DNA of 64,000 nucleotides from Hippasteria phrygiana (taxonomy: Eukaryota; Echinodermata; Asteroidea; Valvatida; Goniasteridae). Below, piece after piece: positions 1 through 12,146 of this stretch (positions are counted from its first letter, which is position 1; each line of letters starts with the position of its first letter). The notes below the pieces were generated by a model. The model was not told where the DNA came from, ran no database searches, and was given only the letters and a program-made list of their open reading frames with translations. The translations under genes were made by a program, and so were the position numbers. Location: NCBI GenBank assembly GCA_037893225.1, contig JAZGUH010000153.1, positions 2,170,001-2,234,000 on the forward strand, written 5' to 3'.

Positions 1-1600
1 ACAAACTGTGCTATCAATATTCCCTTTACCCAAGAACTATTCTCCTCAGCTTAGTTAATAAGGCTCACTTCAAAATTTTGTTCACTACGCCAACCACTCC
101 GACCTGTGCGAGATTATGAGGTGTTTGCGCAGTAACCACCAGAACCAGAACCGCTCAATGAATAAGGCCCCAAACATTGTTTGTTTGTCCTCGACCGCCC
201 GCCCCTCTTTTTCGGCCCGTGCCAAAAAGTGCTTTTTTAGTTTTCTTTATTTGTTTAAAATTTTATCCCAAAACTCGAATTGATTTCGCTGGTTGATTCG
301 TTCCAATCTCGTTTCCATCTTTATTTTGTTATTTGTAATGCACAAACACGACCCTACCCTTTACTCCAGAGTTTGAAAGTTCATATTCTAGTATCAGTGT
401 GTGACTTCGCACAATAAATATCTCGATGGAAATACACGCGGTACAGAAATACACAAATGCAGCGTGGCCACTCATCAAATTTCAAATTTCCAAGATTTAT
501 CCAGTAAAATTCCCAAGAATTCCCAAGGCGATGGGAAAACACTGTGCAAAGAGCATCAGAATAAGCACTTTGTGCATGTGCAATCCATTTTGTTCCCACC
601 ACAATTCCCAAGATCTTGGGAAAAATCCCACAATGGCCACTGTGCACGCATGTACGCACGAGGCTAACATGTTATGAAAATCAAAAAATTAGCTGGCCTG
701 ACGTTTCGAACTTAAGCAAGTTCTTTCTCAAAGGCAAATGACAGAGTACAAGAAACAAACATGTAGGGAACACACATGCATGAGGGGGTGGGTGGAGAAA
801 CACAAAAGAGGGATGCAAGGGAGCCTGGCAGTGGGTAAACATCAAAGAGAGAGGTTTGGGTAAGGATGAATGCGGGGAGGGATTAGGATGAAGGTTGAAG
901 CTGGGGAATTGGACAAAGGAATGTGGTTAGTGGCAAAGATAAACAGGAAATGGTAAGACAACCCCATTTGGCCAAGAGACCCCAAGAGGGTTTGCCAGGA
1001 GGATAATCTGTTATGAAAATCGCATTTTGAGAAATAAACTTATGAAAAAATTAAAATCTAAAAATGACCCTAATTATATCCTTTAATCACTATATATTTA
1101 AATATTTAGTTTGGAAATTTTTTGTTGTATATTTACACAAACGATTAAATAATAAATATCCAAAAAAAATGCATCAACTAAACGTGTATATATATATGCA
1201 CAGGGGAAGACAAGATGGCGTCTTTAATACACGCTCAGCATTCATTGCAAACTGGGTGTAAAAGTCTTGTTTGATTGTATGTGCAGTGTGGCTACCACAT
1301 CGAAACTTCGTGAGGCTTTTTGGTCGAATGTTGAGCCAGTTCAAATACAGCTGAAACACACAAAGGTCGCGTCCACCAAAAAGTGGTCCATAGGAGACAG
1401 TGTCAGCACTGGCAGCCTTAGGGCTACGATATGTGTTGTTCGGATGGAGTGAAGGACCCGGCTGCCATCGCTGAAGAGGCAGCTGTATTACGTATATTAA
1501 ACTGTTTATCGGCCAAACAACATTTGTGTGTTCGTTTTACTTTGTGTATGGTTTAAAGTTGGACTTTCGAGGAATGTAAGTAAAAAAATATTTTAAAAAT
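1..1600. other. Unannotated AT-rich sequence
   Basis: No coding exon, RNA gene or clear transposon boundary is recognised here. At 398-666 there are repeated short CCCAAG and CTTGGG motifs around several overlapping small reading frames on both strands, which read as low-complexity rather than protein. Around 690-740 there is a short segment with a five-base-stem hairpin next to CGAAACGTCAGG on the minus strand, similar in style to motifs scattered through invertebrate repeats. Confidence 0.4.
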
Positions 1601-1619
1601 CTCCCGATTCTACACGATT

Positions 1620-2250
1620 TTTCAATCGTGGACCTTGACTCAATCGTGGACCCTATTGTCCTCTTTGTTAATGGTCCACTGTTTAAATAGCTATACAAAC
1701 TCTGTCGTACTTTCCCAATACATGTACTTCCGAGGACAATGCTTTGCGTTTCCTATTGTTCCTATAATATAACCCAACCCCATAGACTAAGCACATATTT
1801 TTACTTCCGAGGACTGATTTCAACAAAAGACTGACTTGCGAGGACTGAAAGGTTCTTTTGTATTTTCTTTCTCCTCTTGTCCTCGGACGTATATACAGAA
1901 CCTGTACACCCATACGGGGTACCTCTGTTGTTGACTTTACTTTCCTTCTTTTATTCTCCTTTGTCCCCATTGGAATCTCAAAACCCATAGAGTTAACTTT
2001 GTGGGGTACCTCGATTTCTAAAGACTCCCTCGTGGGGTACCATTGTCCCCATTGTTCCCCTTTCTTTCCGGTACCCCGTAAGGAGACTAATGTAAGAACA
2101 CAAGTGTGTAAACACCTTCAGTCGGAGATCTTCTATTGCCGTCGTATTGTTTATACTTGAACATACTTGGCAAGGGCCCTCATTGGTTTTGTGCACGATT
2201 TTCAAACGGGGACCTTTCACAACCGGTGACCCAATTGTCCTCTATTGTTA
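1620..2250 (-). repeat. Dispersed repeat with GTCCTCG motifs, copy 1
   Basis: This stretch matches 36700-37250 in opposite orientation and in part 41310-41470. Shared landmarks are the repeated phrase around TTCCGAGGAC/GTCCTCGCAAGT, the sequence about a GGGTTGGGTTATA motif, and a block ending near GTATATACAGAACC. Runs of TCGTGGACC and GGTCCAC at 1626-1680 and 2210-2260 suggest that it is the body of a non-autonomous transposon with short internal repeats. No coding sequence is seen. The family is not identified and the ends are not sharply defined. Confidence 0.6.
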
Positions 2251-2550
2251 AAGGTCCCCCACTGAATGCAAAAACAAACCCAGGTACACACACAAGTTAC
2301 AAAATCTTAACCTCTAGCTCTGTTGTTCAAAATAATTCATTCCTACAGCCGGCATTGCGGTGGCGTGAGGTGCATTTAACTGACCTGAACTTTTCAGAGC
2401 AGTTGAAGCACAAACAACTCTGTAGTTTCAGAAAAGTACAGCAGTCGTCCCCAGATGGGAGTCCAATTAAGGTCATTTGTAAAACTTTCTTACATTCTGA
2501 ACAGGACAGGGCGGTGATCTTAAAGCAGCATACGTCACTTACACAGAGGC

Positions 2551-2590
2551 GTGCGTAGACACGGTGTGCGTAGACACGGTGTGCGTAGAC
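2551..2590. repeat. Short 15-bp tandem repeat
   Basis: The unit GTGCGTAGACACGGT occurs at 2551 and 2566 and a partial third copy starts at 2581. It is too short to be more than a local slippage or minisatellite seed. Confidence 0.85.
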
Positions 2591-3427
2591 ATATAAACAG
2601 GCGTAAGAAAAACACAATTCTGTCTCAGTATTTGTCGCCAGGCGTTATAACGAATCGACACCCCTGGATCGCGACCCTAGATGACCAGACCATCGTCTTT
2701 ACCAGACGAGCTTAAACTTCTCTGATGGCCTGGGTCTATTTTTAAACCATTCCAATGAGTAGTGGTGACGTAGGCCTACAGCGCGATACCGTGAATCGTT
2801 ATTCTTTCAATTATTCCAGATTTCACCCCATTAGCGTCTGTAGACTTGGTCTTGTAATAGCGCGCTGTTAGTTCAGCATCGTCAGCCGTTCGGCCTGAAA
2901 GTTTCCTCGGGCCTTTTTCACGGGAACCTGATGCTCCAGTTTATAACCCACGGGGGACGCCATCTGGCGCTTTTCGGGCGCTAAATTGAAGAAGATGACG
3001 ACCTTAAGGGCAAATCGCCACTTTATCCAGGGTCTGATATCAGCGCCTGTGACTCCATCACGGCGTGGTATTACCATCAGGCGCCCTTAAAGTATTCCGA
3101 GGTTCGTCGATTTCGTAAGTCTGGCGAAGGAGATTCTGCAGAGATAAAATTCACGAATGTCCAATTTCGTCATATTTTGAACTTAATACGGTACCATATT
3201 TGGTCATTTTGCGAGCGGCGTGCTGGACATTTAAACAGTTGTGACGTCATAATTATACTACATGAGGGGTCCATGTGGACCCATGTGGTACCTCACAATT
3301 TCTGGTTTTGTCCGTCAGTCGGTATCCTACCTTGTCTGACTGTCTGTCGGTTTGTTGTTTTATGTGGCACTGTGCACCTCATGCTCATGATTGTACGGGC
3401 CGTGCTAAATGAAGTCCTTCGAGCAAG
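2591..3427. other. Unannotated sequence
   Basis: No gene or repeat boundary is recognised. Several small overlapping frames on both strands lack recognisable domains, splice context or conserved motifs. Confidence 0.4.
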
Positions 3428-3431
3428 TTAA

Positions 3432-4013
3432 AGGTACACGATTGGTAATCCTCCAATTTTTTGGCTGAATTATTACGAAATACCTAACTAGACTGTAAGT
3501 TAATAGCAATCTCAATCATCTTGTGAAATGATGCCACCTGGTGTGCTGTCGTTTTCAAGAAAATTTGAAATTTATATCGTTTTTCAACGATTGTTCCGCG
3601 TAACAATCGTTGGAAAAAAATATCGGATTTTTTAAATACTGCCCTCTATTGACCGAATGTAGTTGGTCTGCGTTGCGTCTAAAATGGGTTAACAATCCGA
3701 AAAAGTGTGTGTCGCGTATAGTGTACCGAAGCGACGGGTTGTAACCAGTCGGCTCGCGTAGTTATGTGACCATTGAAAACGATTCCGTTTACAAAAATTG
3801 GGCGGTTTTTACAAGAGGGCGCTATAACAAATCCAGTTAACTGCAGCCCGACGGTTGAAAACGAACGCCGTTTTTCTCTGTTTTTTTTCGCCATCCAAGA
3901 ACGCAAAACTTTAAACACTGTCAGTGAAACGATATTTCCTATAAAATACTAACCCCAAATCCGCCCATTTCTGAAAATTGCAGCAATAACCAATCATGTA
4001 GGCTACACTACCT
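3432..4013 (+). mobile_element. TTAA-flanked MITE (family A), complete copy
   Basis: A 582-bp non-autonomous element is flanked on both sides by TTAA (3428-3431 and 4014-4017). The ends are imperfect inverted repeats: left AGGTACACGATTGG, right the reverse complement of AGGTAGTGTAGCCTACATG followed by ATTGG. A second near-complete copy lies in the opposite orientation at 37540-38052, and fragments occur at 5262-5455, 25194-25385 and 25855-25965. There is no transposase frame. TTAA target duplication is typical of piggyBac and Kolobok superfamilies; which of these mobilised it is not shown by the sequence. Confidence 0.8.
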
Positions 4014-4018
4014 TTAAG

Positions 4019-4574
4019 TATAGACCAATCCACCGACCAAAATTAGAAGCATTTACTGCGGTCGCGAGGCGCTCGCGTGCGTGTTAGACGCACGCGCTCG
4101 ACGCAGCTTCGACCAACAGGGTGTTTACAACTTGCCAAAATGCGCACGCGACTCAAATTAAAGAACGCGGATAGCCTGAACGCGAGCGCGGCACCACTGT
4201 AAAAATGGCGTCGGCGAATTCCTGTATAGACTAGGCTGCGTCCGAATCGCTTGTCTAGGGCTATTGTCTAGCTGTTCGCCCATTACAACTACGCGTGACG
4301 TAGCCGTAGCTGTAGCTCTAGACGCCCATTTCGGACACGGCATAATGCAACGAGCAAAATTAGAAGGCTAGCCATCTTTGGGTACCCAATCGGGCGGTAC
4401 TGCGCTCGCGCGCGCGTCATACGCGTTCTTACTTTTGAGGCGCGTGTTTACTTTGGCAATCCTATTGGTCAAAGGCGCAATGATTGCGCGCGTATGACGA
4501 GCGCGCGTGTATGGTACCGCTCGGTTTGGGTACCCAAAGATGGCTTCTAATTTTTCTCGTCGGATTAGTCTATA
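4019..4574. mobile_element. Palindromic TIR element (family C), complete copy
   Basis: The ends are about 31-bp imperfect inverted repeats: TATAGACCAATCC at the left and GGATTAGTCTATA at the right, continuing into AAAATTAGAAG on both sides. AAG directly flanks each end (4016-4018 and 4575-4577), giving a possible 3-bp target duplication. Internally, 4351-4435 and 4486-4572 form a second inverted repeat around GGGTACCCAAAGATGGCT. The middle, 4232-4345, carries a further small inverted pair around GCGTCCGAA/TTCGGAC. The left half recurs at 13668-13850. No coding sequence. It starts one base after the TTAA of the preceding element. Confidence 0.75.
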
Positions 4575-4653
4575 AAGATGCATGCACTTCAGGCGGTGCT
4601 TACAGTTTCTACACGCACTTGAAGCACTTAAAGGGATTTCTCATTCCGCTCTC

Positions 4654-4971
4654 CATTACTCCGACACTCTCGATAGAAGTGACATTTAATAATCTCCCCT
4701 TGCGTACGGAAGACGCCAAATGGCGCAAACAAAACTGTGGCACCAGGCCGGATGACGCCATTTGGCGCTGTTTGTGCAGTTTCAATCCATTGTTGGATTA
4801 TTGTGTATGTTACGCTTGACTGCACAAACACATTGTGTCCGTTTCGCTTGGCTGCCAGAGCCGGCGCGACACCCCGGCGCGACACCCCGGCGCCTCCTGT
4901 AAATACCTGTACTCAAGGGGTTTTAATTGATTCAATTAAATGTCACTTCTATCGAGAGTGTCCGACTAATG
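4654..4971. repeat. 35-bp inverted repeat enclosing a family D MITE
   Basis: Positions 4654-4688 and 4937-4971 are inverted copies around CTCTCGATAGAAGTGAC. They bracket the family D element at 4696-4920. Either a longer host element received the MITE near its centre, or these are outer arms of the same foldback structure. Other family D copies lack these arms, which favours the first reading. Confidence 0.75.
4696..4920 (+). mobile_element. CCCCTTG MITE (family D), copy 1
   Basis: A ~220-bp element begins CCCCTTGCGTACGG and ends CTGTACTCAAGGGG. Its body contains the phrases GGCACCAGGCCGGATGACGCC, TTTGTGCAGTTTCAATCC and CGCTTGACTGCACAAACAC. Related copies are at 33503-35229 (split), 45314-45525, 51991-52200, 55338-55491 and 62189-62342. 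In the best copies the ends abut TTAA, so it behaves like a piggyBac-type MITE. This copy has a duplicated GGCGCGACACCCC segment near its right end. Confidence 0.85.
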
Positions 4972-5261
4972 TCATCGTTGCGTCATGCACTTTGAGGAAC
5001 ATAATGTGACTTATATTTAGTTACCGGTACCTTGAGCATGATGGATGGATGTGGGTGTTAGTACTTTGTAGCAAATATTATTGCAATGACCTGTTTAAAG
5101 TTTACGTTCATAGATGCTTGAAAAACCGAGACCAAAATGCTGTTCTTGTAGTTTGGTACCCTGGCCCTACTGCAAACGAAGCGGAGCAATGTATAGACAT
5201 CGGGGAATTGTCACGGATGTATAAACCGATTGCAAACAAAATGTGGACTAACTAAATTTGG

Positions 5262-5455
5262 TAAATTGGGGGCAGTATTTGAATAGAAAAGTCAGGTTCT
5301 TTTCAACGATGGTCGGCCGACCAGGCTGAAAATTGATACAAAATCCCACTTTTCTTGAAAATAACAGCACACCACAGGTGCCATGATTTCACATGATGCT
5401 TGAGACTATTATTCAGTAACTTTCAGGTAAGGTCTTTCATAATAATTTGTATTTT
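5262..5455 (-). mobile_element. Fragment of MITE family A
   Basis: The segment with ACAGCACACCACAGGTGCCATGATTTCAC and TTGAGACTATTATTCAGTAAC is a diverged reverse-orientation copy of the left half of the 3432-4013 element. The terminal TTAA end is degraded. Confidence 0.65.
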
Positions 5456-6215
5456 TTTTTTATGCAAATGTTGTATGTTACCTTTGCTGTGCACTGACTA
5501 TTCATGATTTGCGGACAAATAGACCTGCGTGTTAGTGTAGAAATGCACGAGATGCAGTCATTATTTACTGTTACGTTTGCCTGTACGGTTGAACCACCTA
5601 GACGAAAGCAAAGGGCCGGAAATATCATGAAAGAGATTTTTCCAACGTCTCCAGTTAAAGTAATTAAAAAAATAAAAAATAGCAACAGAGATTGTGCATC
5701 TGACGTCACATCGAAGACATTTCTTTGTTCCTCCGCAATCTGACATAAATTTCATTGCCGTTAAATTATAATAACAAAACATGCCCTCAGTGAGGGCACC
5801 ATGTGCGCGGTCTCTATTATCTCTATTAGAATATACCATAGCAAAGTATAGAATAATTATAAGATGATAATGATATATAATTTCTTTCAGTTGTTTTGAA
5901 AGCGTTGTCCTTGTGAAGAAATTAGAGAATTTCAATATTCTGTAGGCGTAATATAAGCAAACCAGATGTTTACAGTTCGGCACGTTTTGACGAAGTGTCG
6001 AGTCCTCCCACACAACAGGAACACGTTGAAAATTCGCGTTTGGTGTTTAAACTGCATTTTAATCGGGAATTATTTCTCACTGATGATTGCTGACGGTATG
6101 ATATTGTGGGTGCGTACTATAGGAAAGTAGCACAAAAGAGCGTCCATGGATCACGAAATGTGAGATATACAGTCGTTCCTCAACCGAGGCCTAGTTCCCC
6201 AGTCCCCCTCCTCAA
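5456..6215. other. Unannotated sequence
   Basis: AT-rich sequence with small frames on both strands. None has a recognisable domain or convincing splice sites. Confidence 0.35.
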
Positions 6216-6225
6216 ATTATACCCA

Positions 6226-6527
6226 GCACGATATGGGGCAGAGGGGTACCCCCCCCTTTTTTTTTTGTCCCCATACCCTATACACTTTCCAGACTATTGT
6301 TACCTAACATCAATGTCTTGGTTGTATCTATATATCTGTTTATTTAATGGTGTATTATTTCTGTTATGCGCTTTTGATCATTTTTAAATGGAAATAGCAC
6401 AATAAAACAAATTATTATTATTATTATTATTATTACATCCTCCTAGAGATCTGAAAAGAATTCCTGAGATTCCGGGAACACAATGACCAACACAAATGAG
6501 GGGGGTTCCCTCTGCCCCATATCGTGC
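6226..6527. mobile_element. GCACGATATGGGGC MITE, copy 1 (interrupted)
   Basis: The inverted ends are GCACGATATGGGGCAGAGGG at the left and the reverse complement CCCTCTGCCCCATATCGTGC at the right, each followed inward by poly-C or poly-G. A second copy at 60436-60604 shares ends and interior, including GGAACACAATGACCAACAC. Relative to that copy, 6312-6434 is extra sequence: a retroposon tail. Confidence 0.8.
6312..6434 (+). mobile_element. 5'-truncated retroposon tail with (TTA)n end
   Basis: A 123-bp insert ends in a run of about nine ATT/TTA units and is flanked by ACATC on both sides (6307-6311 and 6435-6439). The paralogous MITE at 60436-60604 has an uninterrupted GTTAACCATCCCC at the same point, so it is a natural empty site. 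A short 5'-truncated piece with a simple-sequence tail and short target duplication is typical of LINE-mediated insertion. The parent LINE is not identified. Confidence 0.7.
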
Positions 6528-6709
6528 ATCATATGTCCCACCTTTAGGATTGACCGAGGAGGCATCCCTTACATCGCAATAATTATGATAAATGTGCGTG
6601 CCTCGGCTACCACTGTGAACTTATATATTTATTTGTGTAAATACTTTTGTATGTGTGTAAATATTCATTTTGTTGTATGTGTGTGTAAAATATTATTAAT
6701 GAAACATGT

Positions 6710-6774
6710 ATGCAGGGCCCCAATGGAAACCAGTTTTAAACTGTCTGAGCACACCCTGGGTAAAGAAATGTAAT
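6710..6774 (+). repeat. Dispersed 65-bp repeat, copy 1
   Basis: The block beginning ATGCAGGGCCCCAATGG and ending GGGTAAAGAAATGTAAT recurs almost unchanged at 35516-35580. There it is followed by (ATTA)n, which suggests the 3' end of a non-LTR retroposon. Confidence 0.75.
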
Positions 6775-6776
6775 AA

Positions 6777-7383
6777 ATAGACTTCTTGGGTGTGATTTTT
6801 TTTTTAAATGGCGGGAGATTATGGCGTTGTGATTTTGACAATAGATGTCCAGTATCACATCCTTCAGTATAAATGACATGTGAAGCCTGCAAACTATTGT
6901 TTCACCTTGACAGAGTCAAAAGAGTACCGGTAGTCGAAGACGTCACACGGTCATAGAAACTCTGCTTTACAACCTTAAACATCACCCGATTTCACCTGAA
7001 GACGGCTGTAAGCCATGCATGTTATCATGTCTTGTGTATGGCTGCATCAAAAACTAAAATTGGATACCGGAAAAACTGCCCACGGAATTCCCGCCAAAGC
7101 GCTGGCTGTATCCCAAGATGCCACGCGCGAACTGCGGGTTTCCGTTGAATTGGCTACGCCAGTAGCCTTGTGTGAAGATGGGGAGACGCCCTATTAATAG
7201 GACATCCTATCCGATTATTTAAAAAAAAGAAACAGAAAATGAAAATTCCCTCGCCATAAAGATTTCCGTTTAACCTCGTCAAATTTCAGATCAAATGTCA
7301 ATGCCACTAGGTGGCGCTATACAATAGCGTCAGTGAAGTTGGTTGACAGTCCGGAATGAGAAGAGCAAGTACAAGTGGAACTT
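6777..7383. other. Unannotated sequence
   Basis: No gene is recognised. A segment near 7070-7145 with TCCCAAGATGCCACGCG weakly resembles 14400-14480, so an old dispersed repeat is likely. Confidence 0.35.
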
Positions 7384-10300
7384 CCCAGCTAACACATTAT
7401 GCTTTTATAACATTATGAAAAGGTCTTACGGATGTTATATATAAAACATTTAAAAATAACATTTTAAAAACCTTATAGAAATGTTATGATAAACAGAACA
7501 ACATTTTAATAACATAATTTAAATGTCTCAAATTTGACGTTTTATCGAGTATGTTAAAGTGATGTCATCCAAATGTTATAACCAAATGTTTTAATTTAGT
7601 TTTCATGAGGGAAAGTTTGCCATTAATGTGATATTTTAAAAATATAATTCAGATGTTTTATAAATATCATAAAACGTTACTAAAACATCTCCTAAATGCT
7701 TGAGTCCACGGTACTATCAAAAACGTTTGAAAATGTTATAAATGCACTTCTATCTAATGTTTAAAAGTGGTTTAACTTAATTAATAAATGTCAGTGCATG
7801 TGATATTTTGAAGACGTCATTATAATGTTGCCACCTTATTATCTGTAAGTTTTTATAATGTTCTTAAAACATATTTAAAAAAATATAATACTATGTTTTA
7901 CAAATATCCCTAAAATGTCATACCGCAGAGTTGACAACATTCATAAAACATTTTATAGATGTTCGAGTCCATGGAAGAATCAGTAACGTTAAAATAATGT
8001 TTAAAAACACTTCATACTGATGTTTAAAACTTGTCCGAATTATTAAATATATCTCAGAACATTTTATATTTAAAAGACATCATTATAATGTTACCAGTCG
8101 TATGTTTTTATAATGTTCTTAAAACATATATTTGTATCCTTAAAAACATGTTGCAGAACTATGTGTAAAATATTATGCCAAATTATTGATAACATTCTTA
8201 AAACATGTTATAAATATTTGAGTCCACATAACTATTATTAACGTTTTAATAATGTCAAAAAAGCATTTCTGCCTGATGTTTAAAACTTGTCTTAGGTAAA
8301 AAATAAATCTTGGGCATTTGATATCAAAACGACGCGATGATAATGTTACCATCTCAACATGTGTATGTTTTCATGATGTTCTTAAAACATCTTTTAAAAA
8401 TATGAAACCATGTTTCACAGATATCCCTAAAATATTATGACAAAGAGTTGACAACATTCTTAAAACATGATGTAAATGTTTGAGTCCATGAAAGAATCAG
8501 TTAAACGTCTAAATTGTTAAATATATCTTAGAGCATTTTATATTTGAAAGACATCATTATAGTGTTACCACCTAAATAGTCGTATATTATTATGATGATG
8601 TTCTTAAAACATATGCGTATAGCATAAAAAACATTTTTCAGAAATATCTTTAACATGTTATGCCAAATTATAGATAACATTCTTAAAACATGTTATAAAT
8701 GTTCAAGTTAAGAAATATATGTACATGTATTAGGTAATAAATATATCTCTCGGGCATTTGATATAAAAACGTCGTTATGATAATGTTACCATCTGAACAT
8801 TTGCATTTAAAAAATGTTTTTAAAACATCTTTAAAAAATATAAAACCATGTTTCATAGATATCCCTAAAAATGTTATGACAAGAGTTGACAACATTCTTA
8901 AAACATGTTATTAATGTTTATAGTGCATGGAAGAATCGGTTAAACGTTTAAATAATATGTTGCTGCAAAAGTACTTGTCTGAATTGTTAAATACCAGTAT
9001 ATCATACAGCTTTTGATTTTTAAAAGACATCATTATAATGTTACCACCTAAATATAGTGGTGTACTATTATGAAGTTCTTAAAACATGTGTGTATAGCAT
9101 TAAAACATGTTTCAGAAATATCTTACACATGTTATGCCAAATTCTTGACAACATTCTTAAAACATGTTATAAATGTTCGAGTCCACAGAACTATACTATA
9201 AACGTTATAATAATGTTGTAAAAACATTTCTGCCTGGTGTTTAAAACTTGTCTTAGATAATAAATATATCTCGGGGCATTTGATATCATAACGACGTCGT
9301 GATAATGTTACCATCTGAACATTTTTATGTTTTTATGATGTTTTGAAAACATTTTTGAAAAATATGAACCATGTTTTACAGATATCCATAAAATGTTATG
9401 ACAACAAGAGTTGACAACATTCTTAAAACATGTTCTAAATGTTCGAGTCCATAGAACTATACTATACAAGTTATAATAATGTTGTAAAAACATTTCTGCC
9501 TGGTGTTTAAAACTTGTCTTAGATAATAAATATTTCTCGGGGCATTTAATATCATAACGACGTCGTGATAATGTTACAATCTGAACATATTAATGATTTT
9601 ATGATGTTCTGAAAACATCTTTGAAAAATATGAAACCATGTTTTACAGATATCCCTAAAATGTTATGCCAAATTCTTGACAACATTCTTAAAACATGTTC
9701 TAAATGTTCGAGTCCACAGAACTATACTATAAACGTTATAATAATGTTGTAAAAACATTTCTGCCTGGTGTTTAAAACTTGTCTTAGATAATAAATATTT
9801 CTCGGGGCATTTAATATCATAACGACGTCGTGATAATGTTACAATCTGAACATATTAATGATTTTATGATGTTCTGAAAACATCTTTGAAAAATATGAAA
9901 CCATGTTTTACAGATATCCCTAAAATGTTATGCCAAATTCTTGACAACATTCTTAAAACATGTTCTAAATGTTCGAGTCCACAGAACTATACTATAAACG
10001 TTATAATAATGTTTTTAAAACATTTCTGCCTGGTGTTTAAAACTTGTCTTAGATAATAAATATATCTCGGGGCATTTGATATCATAACGACGTCGTGATA
10101 ATATTACCCTCTGAAAATGTTTATGGTTTTATGATGTTCTGAAAGCATCTTTGAAAAATATGAAACTATGTTTTACAGATATCCCTAAAATGTTATGCAA
10201 AATGTTTGACATTCTTAAAACATGTTCTAAATGTTCGAGTCCACAGAACTATACTATAAACGTTATAATAATGTTGTAAAAACATTTCTGCCTGGTGTTT

Positions 10301-11467
10301 AAAACTTGTCTTAGATAATAAATATATCTCGGGGCATTTGATATCATAACGACGTCGTGATAATGTTACCATCTGAACATTTTTATGTTTTTATGATGTT
10401 TTGAAAACATTTTTGAAAAATATGAACCATGTTTTACAGATATCCATAAAATGTTATGACAACAAGAGTTGACAACATTCTTAAAACATGTTCTAAATGT
10501 TCGAGTCCATAGAACTATACTATACACGTTATAATAATGTTGTAAAAACATTTCTGCCTGGTGTTTAAAACTTGTCTTAGATAATAAATATTTCTCGGGG
10601 CATTTAATATCATAACGACGTCGTGATAATGTTACAATCTGAACATATTTATGATTTTATGATGTTCTGAAAACATCTTTGAAAAATATGAAACCATGTT
10701 TTACAGATATCCCAAAAATGTTATGCCAAATTCTTGACAACATTCTTAAAACATGTTCTAAATGTTCGAGTCCACAGAACTATACTATAAACGTTATAAT
10801 AATGTTTTAAAAACATTTCTGCCTGGTGTTTAAAACTTGTCTTAGATAATAAATATATCTCGGGGCATTTGATATCATAACGACGTCGTGATAATGTTAC
10901 AATCTGAACATATTTATGATTTTATGATGTTCTGAAAACATCTTTGAAAAATATGAAACCATGTTTTACAGATATCCCAAAAATGTTATGCCAAATTCTT
11001 GACAACATTCTTAAAACATGTTCTAAATGTTCGAGTCCACAGAACTATACTATAAACGTTATAATAATGTTTTAAAAACATTTCTGCCTGGTGTTTAAAA
11101 CTTGTCTTAGATAATAAATATATCTCGGGGCATTTGATATCATAACGACGTCGTGATAATGTTACCATCTAAACATTTTTATGTTTTTATGATGTTCTGA
11201 AAACATCTTTGAAAATGTTTAAACTATGTTTTACAGATATCCCTAAAATGTTATGCAAAATTCTTGACAACATTCTTAAAACATGTTCTAAATGTTCGAG
11301 TCCACAGAACTATACTATACACGTTTTAATAATGTTGTAAAAACATTTCTTCCTGGTGTTTAAAACTTGTCTTAGAAAATAAATATATCTTGGGGCATTT
11401 GATATCATAACGACGTCGTGATAATGTTACCATCTGAACATTTGTGATGATGTTGTGACAACGTTAT
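7384..11467. repeat. AT-rich ~265-bp tandem array, about 15 units
   Basis: The block opens with CCCAGCTAACACATTATG, the same terminal phrase as the palindromic element at 12147-12872. The landmark TTCGAGTCC or a close variant recurs at about 7702, 7964, 8219, 8481, 8702, 8921, 9179, 9443, 9709, 9975, 10236, 10502, 10767, 11033 and 11297. From about 9150 rightward the units are almost identical (AACTTGTCTTAGATAATAAAT, CGACGTCGTGATAATGTTAC). To the left they are increasingly diverged. Each unit is rich in AACATTCTTAAAACAT-type short inverted motifs. The only reading frames are short minus-strand ones that repeat with the unit; they look incidental. Confidence 0.9.
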
Positions 11468-12146
11468 AGTGACCTCAGTTTGCATGTTGACCCCAAGTGG
11501 GCGTGGTAAACCTTGGTGAAACAATTTTGTCACTTTCTTTCAACATGAACGTTATGTTTTGCGTAACAGCGATATGTTTTGGGGTGTTTTCATAGAGATA
11601 ATTGTGTAATATTTAACTATTCAAAGTCTCAAAGAAACAAATTTGCCAAAAAAGCAAAACAAAACAAATAGAAGAATTTTGACTTGCAAACTGTGACTAA
11701 AGACGACGGTGATATTGGGCATATATATACCATTTAGGGACGCACTTAAAGTGGAGGAGAGGCTTCCTCAGATATTTAATTATGTATAGTATGTATACAT
11801 AGTATTAATATATTGTATAGTATGTTAACCAATATTAATTAAGTATTAACCGATATATAATCATTGATTTTCAGGAGCAGAGTTGCCGAATCTTGCTAAC
11901 ATAAACCGTTTCATTAATTGCAGGAACGATTAAGTGTGGGAATGGCATAAAGTGCATAGACTGCTCCAACACGTAGTTCAAACGTTAATTAATACAAATT
12001 ATAATATGATTTATTTTTACGTAAAAATAACATTTATTTTATAACATTTTAGTAACATTTGGGTGCAATTCCCTAACATTTCTAAGATATCATTATATTA
12101 TTAAAACAATGTAAAACAATGTAAGAGCTGAATGCCAGTCACAAGC
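11468..12146. other. Unannotated AT-rich sequence between array and palindrome
   Basis: No gene is recognised. The stretch carries AT-rich runs and scattered AACATTT motifs that resemble diverged edges of the flanking repeat family. Confidence 0.35.

Noticed and set aside
690..740. Minus-strand hairpin followed by CGAAACGTC as a hammerhead ribozyme
   Set aside because: The GAAAC part and a stem are present, but the CTGATGA core is not matched at key positions, and stem I and III pairing cannot be drawn convincingly.
7384..11467. Regularly spaced repeats as a possible CRISPR array
   Set aside because: Units are ~265 bp and tandem with no unique spacers, in a eukaryotic transposon context.
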